A DNA stretch of 64,000 nucleotides from Vibrio variabilis (GTDB lineage Bacteria > Pseudomonadota > Gammaproteobacteria > Enterobacterales > Vibrionaceae): assembly GCF_003263785.1 (NCBI RefSeq), contig NZ_JYJK01000007.1, positions 62,001 to 126,000 on the forward strand. The letters run 5' to 3'. Positions 46,095 through 55,713 of this stretch are shown here, piece by piece. The stretch's first letter is position 1, and every line of letters starts with the position of its first letter. A model generated the notes under the pieces. The model made no database searches. It had not been told where the DNA came from and saw only the letters and a program-made list of their open reading frames with translations. Position numbers and translations under genes: made by a program.

Positions 46095-48538
46095 TTACTC
46101 AAGCACGGATGTGTTTTGCACTATCGCTGCGTTCGCTTCAACGAATGTCACGACTTGTGCTTGCATTTCAGAGTGATGAGCGATGTCGTTCGGGCCTTGT
46201 GGAATAACATACGTTGAGTGTTCTCCATTACTATTAAACTTAACAAACGGCTTGATTTGTGGTCCAAGCCCACTGCTTGCAACCACTGGTGTCAACGCTA
46301 ATGCTTTCGCCAGCGGCTCCGTGCCCGCCAGTGGTGAGCTCAATGCATATTTGGTAGGTGGAGTGTCATTGGGTCCATTAACATTGTTGGGTACTGTATC
46401 ATCACCAAATACTTGCGCCATATAGGCTTCAGTCGTAGTCGTATTGAGCACCGCTGCATGGTTGATAGGATCCGCGGTATCAAGCACGGTTTGGGCAGCA
46501 AAACTAAATTGAGATGTTGCTGAAATGAGTGCAGGGTAGTTTACGGCTGGGTTGAGATTTTCAAAGCCATTTAAACAGTTTAGCTCATAGTTTTCGGTAC
46601 CTGATGTGCCACAATTATCCGCTGCATAGGAAGCATATTCAGCAATACCAGCCTGTGCGACGTTGTGAGTGACAACGGGACCAAATGCCTGAGAACCCAG
46701 TAAGAGATTTGCTATCTGCCCACCAGCATTCACAAACGACGCGTTTTTGAATGAGAACAATACATCCACAGATGGGTCGAGTGTTGCGCTCGATTGAGCG
46801 ACCGCCGGCACACCTAATATTCCACCCAGTGAATGACCGATAAAGCTTGGCGCCGAGGTAGTTAAAGGAGGAAGCGCTGCGATCGCAGTACCATTAAATC
46901 GCTGCGCTAGCTGATTGGTACCCAGTGCTAAGCGCAAAGTGATGAGATCGAGCATAGATTGGCGAATGTTATCGCGCGCCACCGGAAGCACGGACAAGTT
47001 CATATAAGCCAAGACATTGGCATTAGCCGAGCGCTGATCATCTAGACTTCTGTCACCATGAATAGGTGCATCAATGGCGATAACTGCATAACCGTTTAAC
47101 GCCAGGTTGTTAGCAAATAAATAGCTGTTTTCTTTCGCAGAGGTTATGCCATGTTGATAGATGACCAGCCCTTTCAACGGTATACCCGTGTTTGGATCTT
47201 GGTTGGTGGGTGTGAAGAGTAGGTAGTTGACCGCTTCGACTGATTTGACGACAGGCACTGGTGAGTATTGCGTCACGATGCGCTCAGCGTCGTAACGAGA
47301 GCCATCCAGTTTAGTGAATGTGTAGCCAATGATGTCTTGAAGTTTCGACGCAGGATCTGCGAAAAACTCAGCAGGTTGATGCCGTATCCAACTAGCTGTT
47401 CAGAGAAGTTATTGAGCTCTGCTTCATCGGTTACTGCATCATTGATGATCGCTAAACTTGTCGAACCAGACTCAAACGGTTGTGTATTCCAATTGGTTCC
47501 GGTTTCTAGGTAGTATGGAAGATTAACGGTTCCTCGGCTAACGGTAACCATATTCGGAGTGTTCAGGTTGTAAAGACCAATAACTTGGTCACGTTCCGCG
47601 GCTGAAGCGATGTATTTGGTAAAGTTAGCATCGTTAGCGAGTACCGCTGCGTAGTCTGCCCCGGTACCAAAGGTCATTTGACCAATAGTGGCCACTGGCG
47701 CGTTATTGGGGTTTGCACTCTCTTTCCATATTGTTTCGTAGCTGTAATCCGCACCCTGCGCTAAGGCCAGCATCCCTTTTGTTGCCGCAAGGGTTGCGCC
47801 TACTGACTGAGTACTAAACCAAGCGGAATACACAATGCTTTCCGCGCTGACTGGGTTGGGGGTTAGAGCAGTGGTCGCGCCTTCAACTAACGCCTCAACG
47901 CCATAGGTAAGCTGTTGAGGTGCGACTAAGTCGCCTGACTCGTAAGGGCGCGACTTTGATTTTAATGAGGCATAGCTTTGGGACATACCCACTTTTGCGC
48001 CGTCAACATCTTGTAGTGAATCGTTTATTGCAATCAGATATTCAGATGTTGATTCGAATGGTATTTTGGGAGTAATTATTAGCCTTTTCCCGCTCACTGA
48101 TACTTCATAATCAATATCATTTTGTAGGACTTTTTCTGGAAGTGGGTTGCCAGTCATCTTATCCGTTATTTTAATGATACTTACTGACGAAGCAGCCGTT
48201 GCGGAATCTAATTGACCGGAAAATGGAACAAAGAAGCTGGCGGTCGTCGACCATCCATCCACTTGCCCCATCGCGACGAGTGGGTTTGACAGTGCACTGT
48301 CATCAGTCGGTAGTTCGATAGTTCCGTCTACGGGATTGAAGAGTAGGTTATTAGGTACTGGAACAGTGGCATTAGCACCACTTAATATAAACTCAAGCTT
48401 AGTTGGTTGCGCGAGGGAAGTAGTAATAAACGACTCATAAGTTGGTAGTGTAGGTTCACCACTTTGCGTAGCGTCGCTGCCACAACCAGAAAGAAATAGA
48501 GCGCCAGACAGTGCGGTCGCGAGAATTGTCTTTTTCAT
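46095..48538 (-). pseudogene. volA: VolA-type surface lipase (Pla-1/cef family), frame broken near 47384
   Basis: A lipoprotein lipase: signal ending LFLSGC (Cys19), a 400-residue N-terminal region with Ig-like strands, and a C-terminal alpha/beta-hydrolase domain with oxyanion-region QHGITSAKEN and nucleophile FIGHSLGG. V. cholerae VolA is a surface lysophospholipase that releases fatty acids for FadL. The frame breaks after VGYGIN; one C restored near 47384 (AACCTGC to AACCCTGC) reads PAEFFADPASKLQDIIGYT and gives 814 residues. ATG 48538 follows AAAGGA. It lies 22 bases after the fadL gene on the same strand, the same pairing as in V. cholerae. Confidence 0.9.
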
Positions 48539-48560
48539 TATTGAATCCTTTCTCTGGCCA

Positions 48561-49809
48561 TTAATTGAATACATAGTTGACTTGGAGTGCACCAATAGCG
48601 GCCGATGACGAGGCATCGAACGTGAGCACTTCACCTGCAGCGTTCTCTTCAGTGAACGAGCCTGGCTTACCATGGATGTACGTAATGCCAGCATCAAATG
48701 ATAAGTTTGGGTTCCACTGATAAGTAAACCCAGCGGAATACCAATAACGGTCGGTATCTGGGATGCTTAATGTGGTTTTACCGGCTTGCTGATCAAGCGC
48801 GAAACCTGCTCGAAGTGTCCAGTCCTGATTGAGATAATGGGTAAAGCCAAGGGAGTAACGATCGTTGTCGCTATAATCTTCCTTCTTATAGAAACATTGC
48901 CCAGCGGTGCCATCGTTACAATCAGGTGACGTCGCTTTTAGTTCGGTAAAACTGCTCCACTCGGTTCTAAACCAGCTATAGTGAAGCGCCCATTTCTCTG
49001 CGAACTTGTGATATCCCGATAGCTCCCAAATGGATGGTAAAGTCACATCCAAACGCCCATCAACCGTTGGTCTGGTTGCAATACCCGAGTCATAGCTCGA
49101 GAACTCACCATCTTTGAATTCGAGGTCAACGGCAGAGCGGTAGGTCAGAGCAAGGCGATTATTTTCGTTAATTTCATATAGGCACCAACGTTCCAACCGT
49201 AGCCAAATGTATCACCTTTAAGGCCGATCAGATTGTCGCTCGGGTTACCTCCGCCAAATGATGGAGCTAATCCTCCTTTGTGGCGTGTCAGTTCCGCTTC
49301 GGCATGGGTTAGGTTCACACCAGCGCCCACAGAAAATGACTCGTTAATACGATAGGCGATGTTAGGGTTAAGACTGACGGTAATGAGTGAGGTGTCACCC
49401 GCGAGATCGCCTGCGTAAATGCCGTCAGGATAGTCTGTCGCTACGCCGTAGTTGGTAAACAAACCAAGCCCCAAGCCCAGTTATCATTAATAGGACTGAT
49501 GTAATAAGCACCAGGCACTAGCTGAGTTGGTGCAACATCCTTAGATGTTTGATTTATTGGGGAGGTTTGTGTCACGTCAACCTGCGGATCCACCACTGAA
49601 ATCGCACCAGAGAACTGTGCAGTATCAAACAACGTCATTGCCGCAGGGTTGCGAGCTAACACACTCGCATTGTCAGCAACGGCACCTTCACCAGAAAAGG
49701 CGCGCCCAAGACCGGATGCGGAGTGTTCGTTTGCCTGGAATCCAGCAGCAAAGACGGTGGGAGCAGCAACAGCGAGCGCTATTGGTGTCAGCAGCATTCT
49801 TCTTTTCAT
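48561..49809 (-). pseudogene. fadL: FadL-family long-chain fatty acid porin, frame broken near 49470 and 49180
   Basis: An outer-membrane beta-barrel that takes up fatty acids. The signal ends TVFAAG, and the mature N-terminus GFQANEHSASGLGRAFSGEGA with ARNPAAM is the FadL hatch signature. One G missing near 49470 and one base near 49180 split the gene into three frames; 1249 plus two bases equals 417 codons, giving 416 residues. The last strand ends with QVNYVFN. It precedes volA in one operon: lipase products would be imported by this porin. A FadR-like operator lies about 65 bases upstream of the start. Confidence 0.88.
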
Positions 49810-49873
49810 TTAGTCGTCCTTTCATAAATGTAGGGAATCTGAGCTGTCACATCTTTGAGTGACTATTTAGTGC

Positions 49874-49890
49874 GACTTGTCAGACCTGTT
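49874..49890. promoter_or_regulatory. FadR operator-like site upstream of fadL-volA
   Basis: GACTTGTCAGACCTGTT agrees with the FadR consensus AACTGGTCNGACCTGTT at all but two defined positions. It lies upstream of the fadL start, where fatty-acid-responsive control is expected. Confidence 0.6.
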
Positions 49891-50011
49891 GTTAACTATA
49901 TGTAACACTTACGTAAATTAAAAGGAGAAATGCTCAAAAATGATACAGGCGTTCGCTATGCTGTTAGTTGCACTTTGGAAAAGCGGGAAGGATTCACAAA
50001 AAGAGAGAACT

Positions 50012-50032
50012 GCCGGATAGGAAGTATCCGGC
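50012..50032 (-). terminator. Terminator of the M48 protease gene
   Basis: An 8-base-pair stem GCCGGATA/TATCCGGC with a 5-base loop; CTCTTTTTG follows on the minus strand. Confidence 0.7.
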
Positions 50033-50044
50033 GTAAATCAACGT

Positions 50045-50832
50045 TTAGGCCTTTTTGCAGGTCGGGTGTGCAATGTCGTATTCAGGGAGTTGATCCGCTT
50101 TGGCTTTCAAATCTGAAATGCGCGTATCGTGAGACGGGTGAGTAGAAAGAAGCTCTGGTGGTTGGTTTCCTCCGGATGCTTTCGCCATGTTTTTCCAAAG
50201 CTCAACACTTTGGAATGGGTCAAAGCCGCTTTTCGCCATGAGCTCTAGGCCAACGATATCGGCTTCTGACTCTTGAGTACGTCCATAAGGTAAAATCACC
50301 CCATATTGAACACCGACGCCAAGGGCTGCCATGGTGACGTCCTTATATTGGGAGCCGCCAAGGGCTACGCTGGTGACTTGAAGGCCAGCATTTGCGAGCT
50401 GAGATTGTGACAAACGTTCGTTGCTGTGATCGGCCAGAACGTGAGCGACTTCGTGACCAATAACGGTGGCTAACTGATCCTGATTTACCGCAACATCCAA
50501 TAATCCTGTATAGACACCAATTTTGCCACCAGGCAGAGCAAACGCGTTCACTTGGTCAGAATCGAACACGACCACTTCCCATTGAGAAAACTCGGGTTGC
50601 GGTGGTACATGGTCAGTGATGCTTTGGCCACACATTGTACGTACTCATTGACGCGTTTGTTGTCGCTGATTTTTAGCTCTTTCTTCATCTGCTCGAATGA
50701 CTGAGCACCGAGGTCGCTCATTTGCGCGTCTGAGAAAAGTATGATTTGGCTACGTCCAGTTGGAGACGACGAACAAGCTGCAATAGCGACGGTAATGGCA
50801 GCGCTGCAGCACACCTTTGTCCAACGTTTCAT
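50045..50832 (-). pseudogene. M48 lipoprotein metalloprotease, frame broken near 50625
   Basis: A periplasmic, lipid-anchored zinc protease (lipobox VAIAAC) related to YcaL/LoiP. The zinc site is VIGHEVAHVLADHSNERLS with the third ligand in RTQESEADIVGLEL. The frame breaks after QCVAK; one A restored in an A-run near 50625 gives SITDHVPPQPEFSQWEVVV and a 262-residue protein ending at 50045. ATG 50832 follows AAGGGAG. Such enzymes handle envelope protein quality control. Stands alone. Confidence 0.85.
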
Positions 50833-50927
50833 AGTGAAGACTCCCTTGTCCTTGTGAGATGTTTGCCTTTCTGGGTAACTGAAGGCATCATTCCTATCAT
50901 TCAATCAGCTAAGTATAGGATTTATCG

Positions 50928-51358
50928 ATGAGTATTTGGAAGAAGAATATTTCTTTAGAGGCGCTGAATCGCACATCTAAGAATACGCTTATGGAGCATC
51001 TTCAAATCGAATACACGGACTTTAGTGACAATACCTTGTCGGCAACCATGCCAGTGTGCAGCTTTACTCACCAACCTTTAGGTATGTTGCATGGCGGGGC
51101 ATCGGTAGTGCTGGCAGAGACACTGGGTTCTTTGGCGGCTAATTTTTGCGTAGACGACGACCATTATTGTGTTGGTCTGGACATCAATGCTAACCATATT
51201 AGAGCCGTGCGCTCTGGGTTTGTTATTGGTACCGCGAAACCCATGCACCTAGCGTCTCTACGCAGGTTTGGCAAATCGATATTACCGATGAAAAGCAACG
51301 CTTAGTGTGTACCAGCCGCCTTACGATTGCGGTGAAAAAGCATAAAAAGGGAAAGTAA
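50928..51358 (+). pseudogene. menI: Hotdog-fold acyl-CoA thioesterase (MenI/YdiI-like), frame broken near 51252
   Basis: A thioesterase of the PaaI/MenI type: SIWKKNISLEALNRTSKNTL, the catalytic block HQPLGMLHGGASVVLAETLG (Glu after GGAS), and INANHIRAVRSG. In E. coli the homologue hydrolyses 1,4-dihydroxy-2-naphthoyl-CoA in menaquinone synthesis. The frame fails after KPMHL; one base near 51252 restores STQVWQIDITDEKQRL and an end at 51358, 143 residues in all. Its stop overlaps the next start (TAATG), so the two genes are translationally coupled. Confidence 0.85.
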
Positions 51359-51591
51359 TGGTTATCGATTTTTCCTCGGGCAAGGTGATTGCGACACCGC
51401 ATGAAGTTGTGGTTCGCTATCTAGTGGGGCAAATCACGTTGCAGTCTCAAGTCGACGCGCTTCAGCTCATTTTGCCTGCCTGTATCCTGTCCGCAAATGG
51501 CGCAGAATGTAAGTGGTCTGTCAAACTGGACGATGAATCTCAAGTAAAGGCGATTTCTGAGGCATGTAGCATCGAGATCATGCGCGTGTAA
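51358..51591 (+). CDS. Small protein resembling DUF3389
   Basis: A 77-residue soluble protein (MVIDFSSGKVIATPHEVVVR at the start) whose ATG overlaps the thioesterase stop, so it is coupled to it. The opening resembles DUF3389, a small family of Vibrio and relatives without known function; I recall it only approximately. No motif suggests an activity. Confidence 0.65.
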   Translation: MVIDFSSGKVIATPHEVVVRYLVGQITLQSQVDALQLILPACILSANGAECKWSVKLDDESQVKAISEACSIEIMRV

Positions 51592-51607
51592 CTTGCTAAT
51601 TCTGTTT

Positions 51608-51656
51608 ATAAAGAGGAAACTTAATGGCAAACGCATTAATGGAATTTCCTCTTTAT
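51608..51656. promoter_or_regulatory. Long hairpin covering the sgrR start
   Basis: A perfect 12-base inverted repeat (ATAAAGAGGAAA / TTTCCTCTTTAT) encloses a second one (TTAATG / CATTAA). The 5' arm contains the ribosome-binding site of the leader ORF at 51624. The 3' arm abuts and includes the first two bases of the sgrR ATG at 51655. It could fold in mRNA and hide both starts, or act as a DNA operator. Confidence 0.6.
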
Positions 51657-51698
51657 GAGCAGCCCTCGTCTTCGCAAGCAATTCGAAATCTTGTTTGA
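51624..51698 (+). CDS. Leader ORF overlapping the sgrR start (24 residues)
   Basis: ATG 51624 has an excellent AGAGGAAA 7 bases in front and encodes MANALMEFPLYEQPSSSQAI plus four residues, ending 44 bases inside sgrR in another frame. The sgrR start itself has no ribosome-binding site (it is preceded by TTTCCTCTTT). Translation of this leader could open the hairpin and let ribosomes reinitiate at sgrR. The peptide matches nothing I know. Confidence 0.45.
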   Translation: MANALMEFPLYEQPSSSQAIRNLV

Positions 51699-53394
51699 AC
51701 ACTTCTCTGGTCAAAATGCCGATACTCAGCTCGATGACGTCACTGGTATTTTGTTTTGTACCCGTCGTAACGCTCGAATTGTGTTAAACAAACTGGAAGA
51801 AGAGGGGTGGATCGAGTGGCATCCTGCTGCGGGGCGCGGCAAACTCTCAAAACTGATTTTTAAACAAAATCGTAACGATGTGAGTGAAACTCTGGCGCGT
51901 CGTTATTTGGAAGAAGGCCGCATTGGTCACGCGCTCAACGTACTTGATAAAGATGCGAATCGTTTATCGAGCGTGATCCAAAGTTATTTGGGGGTATCTC
52001 AAGCGGATGGTAAGCAAGTCATTCGTTTGCCGTACTACCGTCCGCTATCCATGCTGAACCCAAAAAAGCCGATGCGTCGCTCAGAAATTCACATTGCAAG
52101 GCAGGTATTTAGCGGCCTTACCAAGTTTGATGAAAACGATGAACTCCAGCCAGATCTCGCACACCATTGGCAGCAAGTCAGTGAGACTGAGTGGCGATTC
52201 TACATTCGTCCGGGTGTGCGGTTTCACAATGGCGAATTGCTTAAGCTCGAACATATCATCAGCAGTATTGAGTCCCTTAAATCCGCCAATTTGTTCCAGC
52301 ACTTAAGCCAGGTAGCGTCACCTTCACCTTGGGTGATTGACATTAGTTTCACTCAGCCAGATCATCGTGCCCCTCAGTTGTTTGCAGAGAATATGGCGAA
52401 GATTTTGCCGCCAGAGTTAATGCGAGGGGATGACTTCGACCGGTACCCAATCGGTACTGGGCCTTATTCCGTGACGACTAACAACGACAAACGTCTTATC
52501 TTAACGGCTTTTGATGGCTATTTTGGCTATCGACCTCTACTTGATACGGTTGAAGTATGGGTGATTGATGAAGTCCACTCGACGATGGTATTTCCTAGCC
52601 TTGCCGATCCCATCGCTGGAGCTCGCTCTGACATTCAAGATGGGATCGACCTCGATCCTGGCTGTACTTATTTATTATTGAATCGAGTTTCAGGCGTGGC
52701 CAAACACGATAGATGGGCGCGTTATCTCACCAAACGATTGAACTCTCTGGCGATTTTTCGAAAGCTACCAGAAGAGACGATTAAAGAGCTGGGTATGATT
52801 CCTGCCCACGGTATTAAGCCTGGTTGGTATCATCAACCGATGGCCACTCTCGTCGACGACAGCGATGTGACGGACATAGAAGCTAACCTCACAACTGATG
52901 AGTTGGATGGCGAGATTCGCATCGCTTATTATGCGGAGCATCCCACGTTCCCAGAAATCTCGGTAGCTATTGATGCCTTGTTAAAGCAGGATGGGATACG
53001 CGCTAAATTTATTCGTTATGGAGTCGATGCGCCAGACTTTCATGATGTTGATATTTGGATCCGTCCAATGGGTATTGCCAGCAATCGAGAAGATGCGCTT
53101 GCGGGTTGGTTGCTCGATTACAGTGATATTGAGAAAATGGCCAAGCCCGAGGAGTTTGCGGGTTGGCGTGCACTTGTGACCGGGTGGTTGAGTCAAGCCG
53201 ACACTAAGTTCCCCGCGCAAGAAATTGGTAAGCAGTTGGTACAGCATGCTCAAGTGATACCTCTGTTCCATTGCTGGCTGGGCATTAGCAAAGATCATTG
53301 TGGTAGCTTGCAAAACGCAAAATGTAACGCGCTTGGTTGGTTTGATTTTAGTAAGGTATGGGTGAAGCCAGACAACCAAGAGGTGTCTGAGTAG
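51655..53394 (+). CDS. sgrR: SgrR-type regulator with solute-binding domain
   Basis: A 579-residue regulator: an N-terminal winged helix (about 1-110, MSSPRLRKQFEILFEHFSG, CTRRNARIVLNKLEEEGW) fused to a periplasmic-binding-protein domain of the SBP5 type (IARQVFSGLTKFDENDEL, LAHHWQQVSETEWRFYIRPG, IGTGPYSV, C-terminal LGWFDFSKVW). It is colinear with E. coli SgrR, which responds to glucose-phosphate stress and activates the sRNA SgrS. No SgrS is recognised beside it here. ATG 51655 matches the conserved start but lies in a hairpin and lacks a ribosome-binding site. Confidence 0.88.
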   Translation: MSSPRLRKQFEILFEHFSGQNADTQLDDVTGILFCTRRNARIVLNKLEEEGWIEWHPAAGRGKLSKLIFKQNRNDVSETLARRYLEEGRIGHALNVLDKDANRLSSVIQSYLGVSQADGKQVIRLPYYRPLSMLNPKKPMRRSEIHIARQVFSGLTKFDENDELQPDLAHHWQQVSETEWRFYIRPGVRFHNGELLKLEHIISSIESLKSANLFQHLSQVASPSPWVIDISFTQPDHRAPQLFAENMAKILPPELMRGDDFDRYPIGTGPYSVTTNNDKRLILTAFDGYFGYRPLLDTVEVWVIDEVHSTMVFPSLADPIAGARSDIQDGIDLDPGCTYLLLNRVSGVAKHDRWARYLTKRLNSLAIFRKLPEETIKELGMIPAHGIKPGWYHQPMATLVDDSDVTDIEANLTTDELDGEIRIAYYAEHPTFPEISVAIDALLKQDGIRAKFIRYGVDAPDFHDVDIWIRPMGIASNREDALAGWLLDYSDIEKMAKPEEFAGWRALVTGWLSQADTKFPAQEIGKQLVQHAQVIPLFHCWLGISKDHCGSLQNAKCNALGWFDFSKVWVKPDNQEVSE

Positions 53395-53396
53395 TC

Positions 53397-53648
53397 ATGG
53401 CAAAACCGAATAAAAAGCTGCCCACCAAAGCGGTAGATATTTTCTGTGCCAAATGTGGTTGTAAATTGTATCGTTACAGAAAAGGTGGCAAAGGTTCCTT
53501 GGTAAAATGCTTCAAAGAGCGCATTACCGAAGACAATACAAAAGCCGTTGGTGTTTGCCCAGAGTGCGACATTGTTTTTGGTAGAGAAATGCTGATACGA
53601 GGAGCGCCATCAATCAAAATGATGGGTGGCAAAGTACGGATGAAATAG
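53397..53648 (+). CDS. Small Cys-rich zinc-ribbon protein
   Basis: An 83-residue basic protein with CAKCGC and CPECD, so a likely zinc ribbon, separated by KGGKGSLVKCFKERITED. Its start is 2 bases after the sgrR stop, and cutA follows after 10 bases, so the three genes probably share a transcript. No named family; the basic charge may point to nucleic-acid binding. Confidence 0.7.
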   Translation: MAKPNKKLPTKAVDIFCAKCGCKLYRYRKGGKGSLVKCFKERITEDNTKAVGVCPECDIVFGREMLIRGAPSIKMMGGKVRMK

Positions 53649-53658
53649 GAAGGATTTG

Positions 53659-53979
53659 ATGAAATCAAACGCTATTACGGTACTCACAACAGTCGGGTCG
53701 AAACAGCAAGCAGACCGCTTGATCAAAGTCTTACTGGAATCGCGCCTTGCGGCTTGTATTCAAACCCAGCAGATAGAGAGCAACTATGTATGGGATGGAA
53801 AACTGTGTTGTGATGAAGAAGTGTTGTTGATCATCAAATCCACCAACGAGGCTTATTCAAAGCTTGAGCGAACGATTGTGGCTAATCATGATTACGAAGT
53901 ACCACAAGTGGTCGCGCTACCGATTGAGGCAGGCTATCGACCTTACCTCAATTGGCTTAAGCAGCACGTGAATCCCTAG
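53659..53979 (+). CDS. cutA: CutA divalent-cation tolerance protein
   Basis: A 106-residue CutA1 family protein, normally a cytoplasmic trimer. Family blocks are ITVLTTVGSKQQADRL, LAACIQTQQIESNYVWDG, EVLLIIKST and YEVPQVVALPI. ATG 53659 lies behind GAAGGA; a TTG precedes it directly. Linked to copper and other metal tolerance in E. coli, though the exact role is unclear. Its 3' end overlaps the converging DUF2238 gene by 23 bases. Confidence 0.92.
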   Translation: MKSNAITVLTTVGSKQQADRLIKVLLESRLAACIQTQQIESNYVWDGKLCCDEEVLLIIKSTNEAYSKLERTIVANHDYEVPQVVALPIEAGYRPYLNWLKQHVNP

Positions 53980-54577
53980 TCGGCGAAGTCAGCCAAAACA
54001 GCATTAACGCCGTTATGGCTCCGAGCGTGTCACAAAGCATATCTTTTTGTGCGTCCCAAATATCTCCTTGCGAGCCTAAGAACGCAATTCCTTCATCGCC
54101 GCCAGCAAGCGCGGCGTACCACCATTCAATAATCTCATAAGCCGCCGCTAAACTCATGATAGCGAAGAGGGCAAACATCATGGCAGGCAGTTTGTTCATA
54201 ACGCGAGTGCGGTAGACATATTCGGCAATGGGAAACGCATACAGACCTATGGAAAAGTGGGCGACACGATCAAAGTTGTTGCGCTCTGAGCCAATTAACT
54301 GATTGAACCAATCAAAAGGTACTTCTGCAAAGGTGTATTTGGCGCCTATAGTGTGTAGTGACAGCCAAATGAACATCAGTAAGTAAGCCAGTTTAGAGAA
54401 CTTAAACTTTCTTGAGACCAACCAAATACAGACAAGAATACCCACCGCAGGAATAATTTCGGCGACCCACACCGCTCGTGAGCTCGGTGCGATTGCTGAA
54501 AACAGAAATACTAAGCAGTAGAGTCCGGTAAGAAAGGTCAGGCTAGGGCAAAAACGGGTCGAGCTTTGATAATTCAT
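53957..54577 (-). CDS. DUF2238 (YjdF-like) membrane protein
   Basis: A 206-residue inner-membrane protein with about six helices. It has the DUF2238 hallmarks NFDRVAHFSIGLYAFPIAEY and YEIIEWWYAALAGGDEG, then GDIWDAQKDMLCDTLGA. The function is unknown. It overlaps the 3' end of cutA in opposite direction, so the two transcripts are partly antisense to each other. Confidence 0.85.
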   Translation of the reverse strand: MNYQSSTRFCPSLTFLTGLYCLVFLFSAIAPSSRAVWVAEIIPAVGILVCIWLVSRKFKFSKLAYLLMFIWLSLHTIGAKYTFAEVPFDWFNQLIGSERNNFDRVAHFSIGLYAFPIAEYVYRTRVMNKLPAMMFALFAIMSLAAAYEIIEWWYAALAGGDEGIAFLGSQGDIWDAQKDMLCDTLGAITALMLFWLTSPTRDSRAA

Positions 54578-54776
54578 GCGTTTAATTTATCTATACAGAA
54601 TGGAGTAAGCTTAGTATAGGTATAATAAAACGCCGTTCAATTACTAATTATGTTTAATTGGCGATCCAGTGCACAAAAGAGTCACTCGATGACAAACTGT
54701 GACATGAGAATCTTTGTAAAAGGTCTTACTTTTTTTTAACATCGGCGTCGCACCATAACGATAAGAAAGTAAAGTC

Positions 54777-55616
54777 ATGAAATTAGAAACCGTCGATTAT
54801 CAAGCGGCAGATGCTGCAGAGCAATTTGTCACATCACTACGCGAAACCGGATTTGGCGTACTCAAAAACCACCCAATCCCCCAGCAGCTTGTTGAGTCTA
54901 TTTACGAAAATTGGTACCAGTTTTTTATGTCGGAAAACAAAAACGACTACCAATTTAATTTAGAAACGCAAGATGGCTACTTTCCACCAACGGTGTCGGA
55001 AGTAGCAAAAGGCCACAGCGTTAGAGATATTAAAGAGTACTTTCACGTATACCCTTGGGGTCAGATCCCACCAGAATTGCGTGCTCAAATTCTAGAGTAC
55101 TATGACAAAGCGAACAGCTTTGCCCAAGAGCTACTGGGCTGGGTAGAGGCCCATGCACCAGTGGAAGTACAAGAAAAGTTCTCTATCGCTCTGTCAGAAA
55201 TGATCAATGGCAGTGAGAAGACGCTGCTTCGCGTTTTGCATTACCCGCCAATGACAGGAGATGAAGAGCCAGGTGCTATCCGCGCGGCTGCCCATGAAGA
55301 TATTAACCTTCTAACCGTATTACCTGCCGCCAATGAGCCAGGACTGCAAGTGTTAAGCAAAGAAGGGGAATGGTTAGACGTCCCTTGCGATTTTGGTAAC
55401 CTCATCATCAATATCGGCGATATGCTTCAAGAAGCGAGCGGTGGGTATTTTCCTTCTACCACGCACCGTGTCATCAATCCGACGGGAGAAAAACAGCAAA
55501 GTTCACGTATTTCGCTGCCACTGTTTTTACACCCTAAGCCTGAAGTGGTGCTTTCAGAAAAATACACCGCGAACAGCTACCTTATGGAGCGTTTGCGTGA
55601 GTTGGGTGTAATTTAA
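54777..55616 (+). CDS. 2-oxoglutarate/Fe(II)-dependent oxygenase
   Basis: A 279-residue isopenicillin-N-synthase-like oxygenase. The non-haem iron triad is AAHEDINLL (His and Asp) and STTHRVIN (His), with the oxoglutarate-binding SSRISLPLF. The N-terminal DIOX_N part includes ETGFGVLKNHP. The substrate is unknown. ATG 54777 follows AAGTAAAGTC with a weak site. It is transcribed alone and has a strong terminator. Confidence 0.9.
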   Translation: MKLETVDYQAADAAEQFVTSLRETGFGVLKNHPIPQQLVESIYENWYQFFMSENKNDYQFNLETQDGYFPPTVSEVAKGHSVRDIKEYFHVYPWGQIPPELRAQILEYYDKANSFAQELLGWVEAHAPVEVQEKFSIALSEMINGSEKTLLRVLHYPPMTGDEEPGAIRAAAHEDINLLTVLPAANEPGLQVLSKEGEWLDVPCDFGNLIINIGDMLQEASGGYFPSTTHRVINPTGEKQQSSRISLPLFLHPKPEVVLSEKYTANSYLMERLRELGVI

Positions 55617-55674
55617 CTTAAGTTTACGCTTTGTCTAGGTTTTACGATTCGATAGGTTTTATACGTCGAATAGC

Positions 55675-55700
55675 AAAAAGGGCTCGAATGAGCCCTTTTT
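55675..55700. terminator. Bidirectional terminator
   Basis: A perfect 11-base-pair stem AAAAAGGGCTC/GAGCCCTTTTT with loop GAAT between the oxygenase and the convergent MscS gene. Confidence 0.92.
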
Positions 55701-55713
55701 CTATTTGGTCAGG

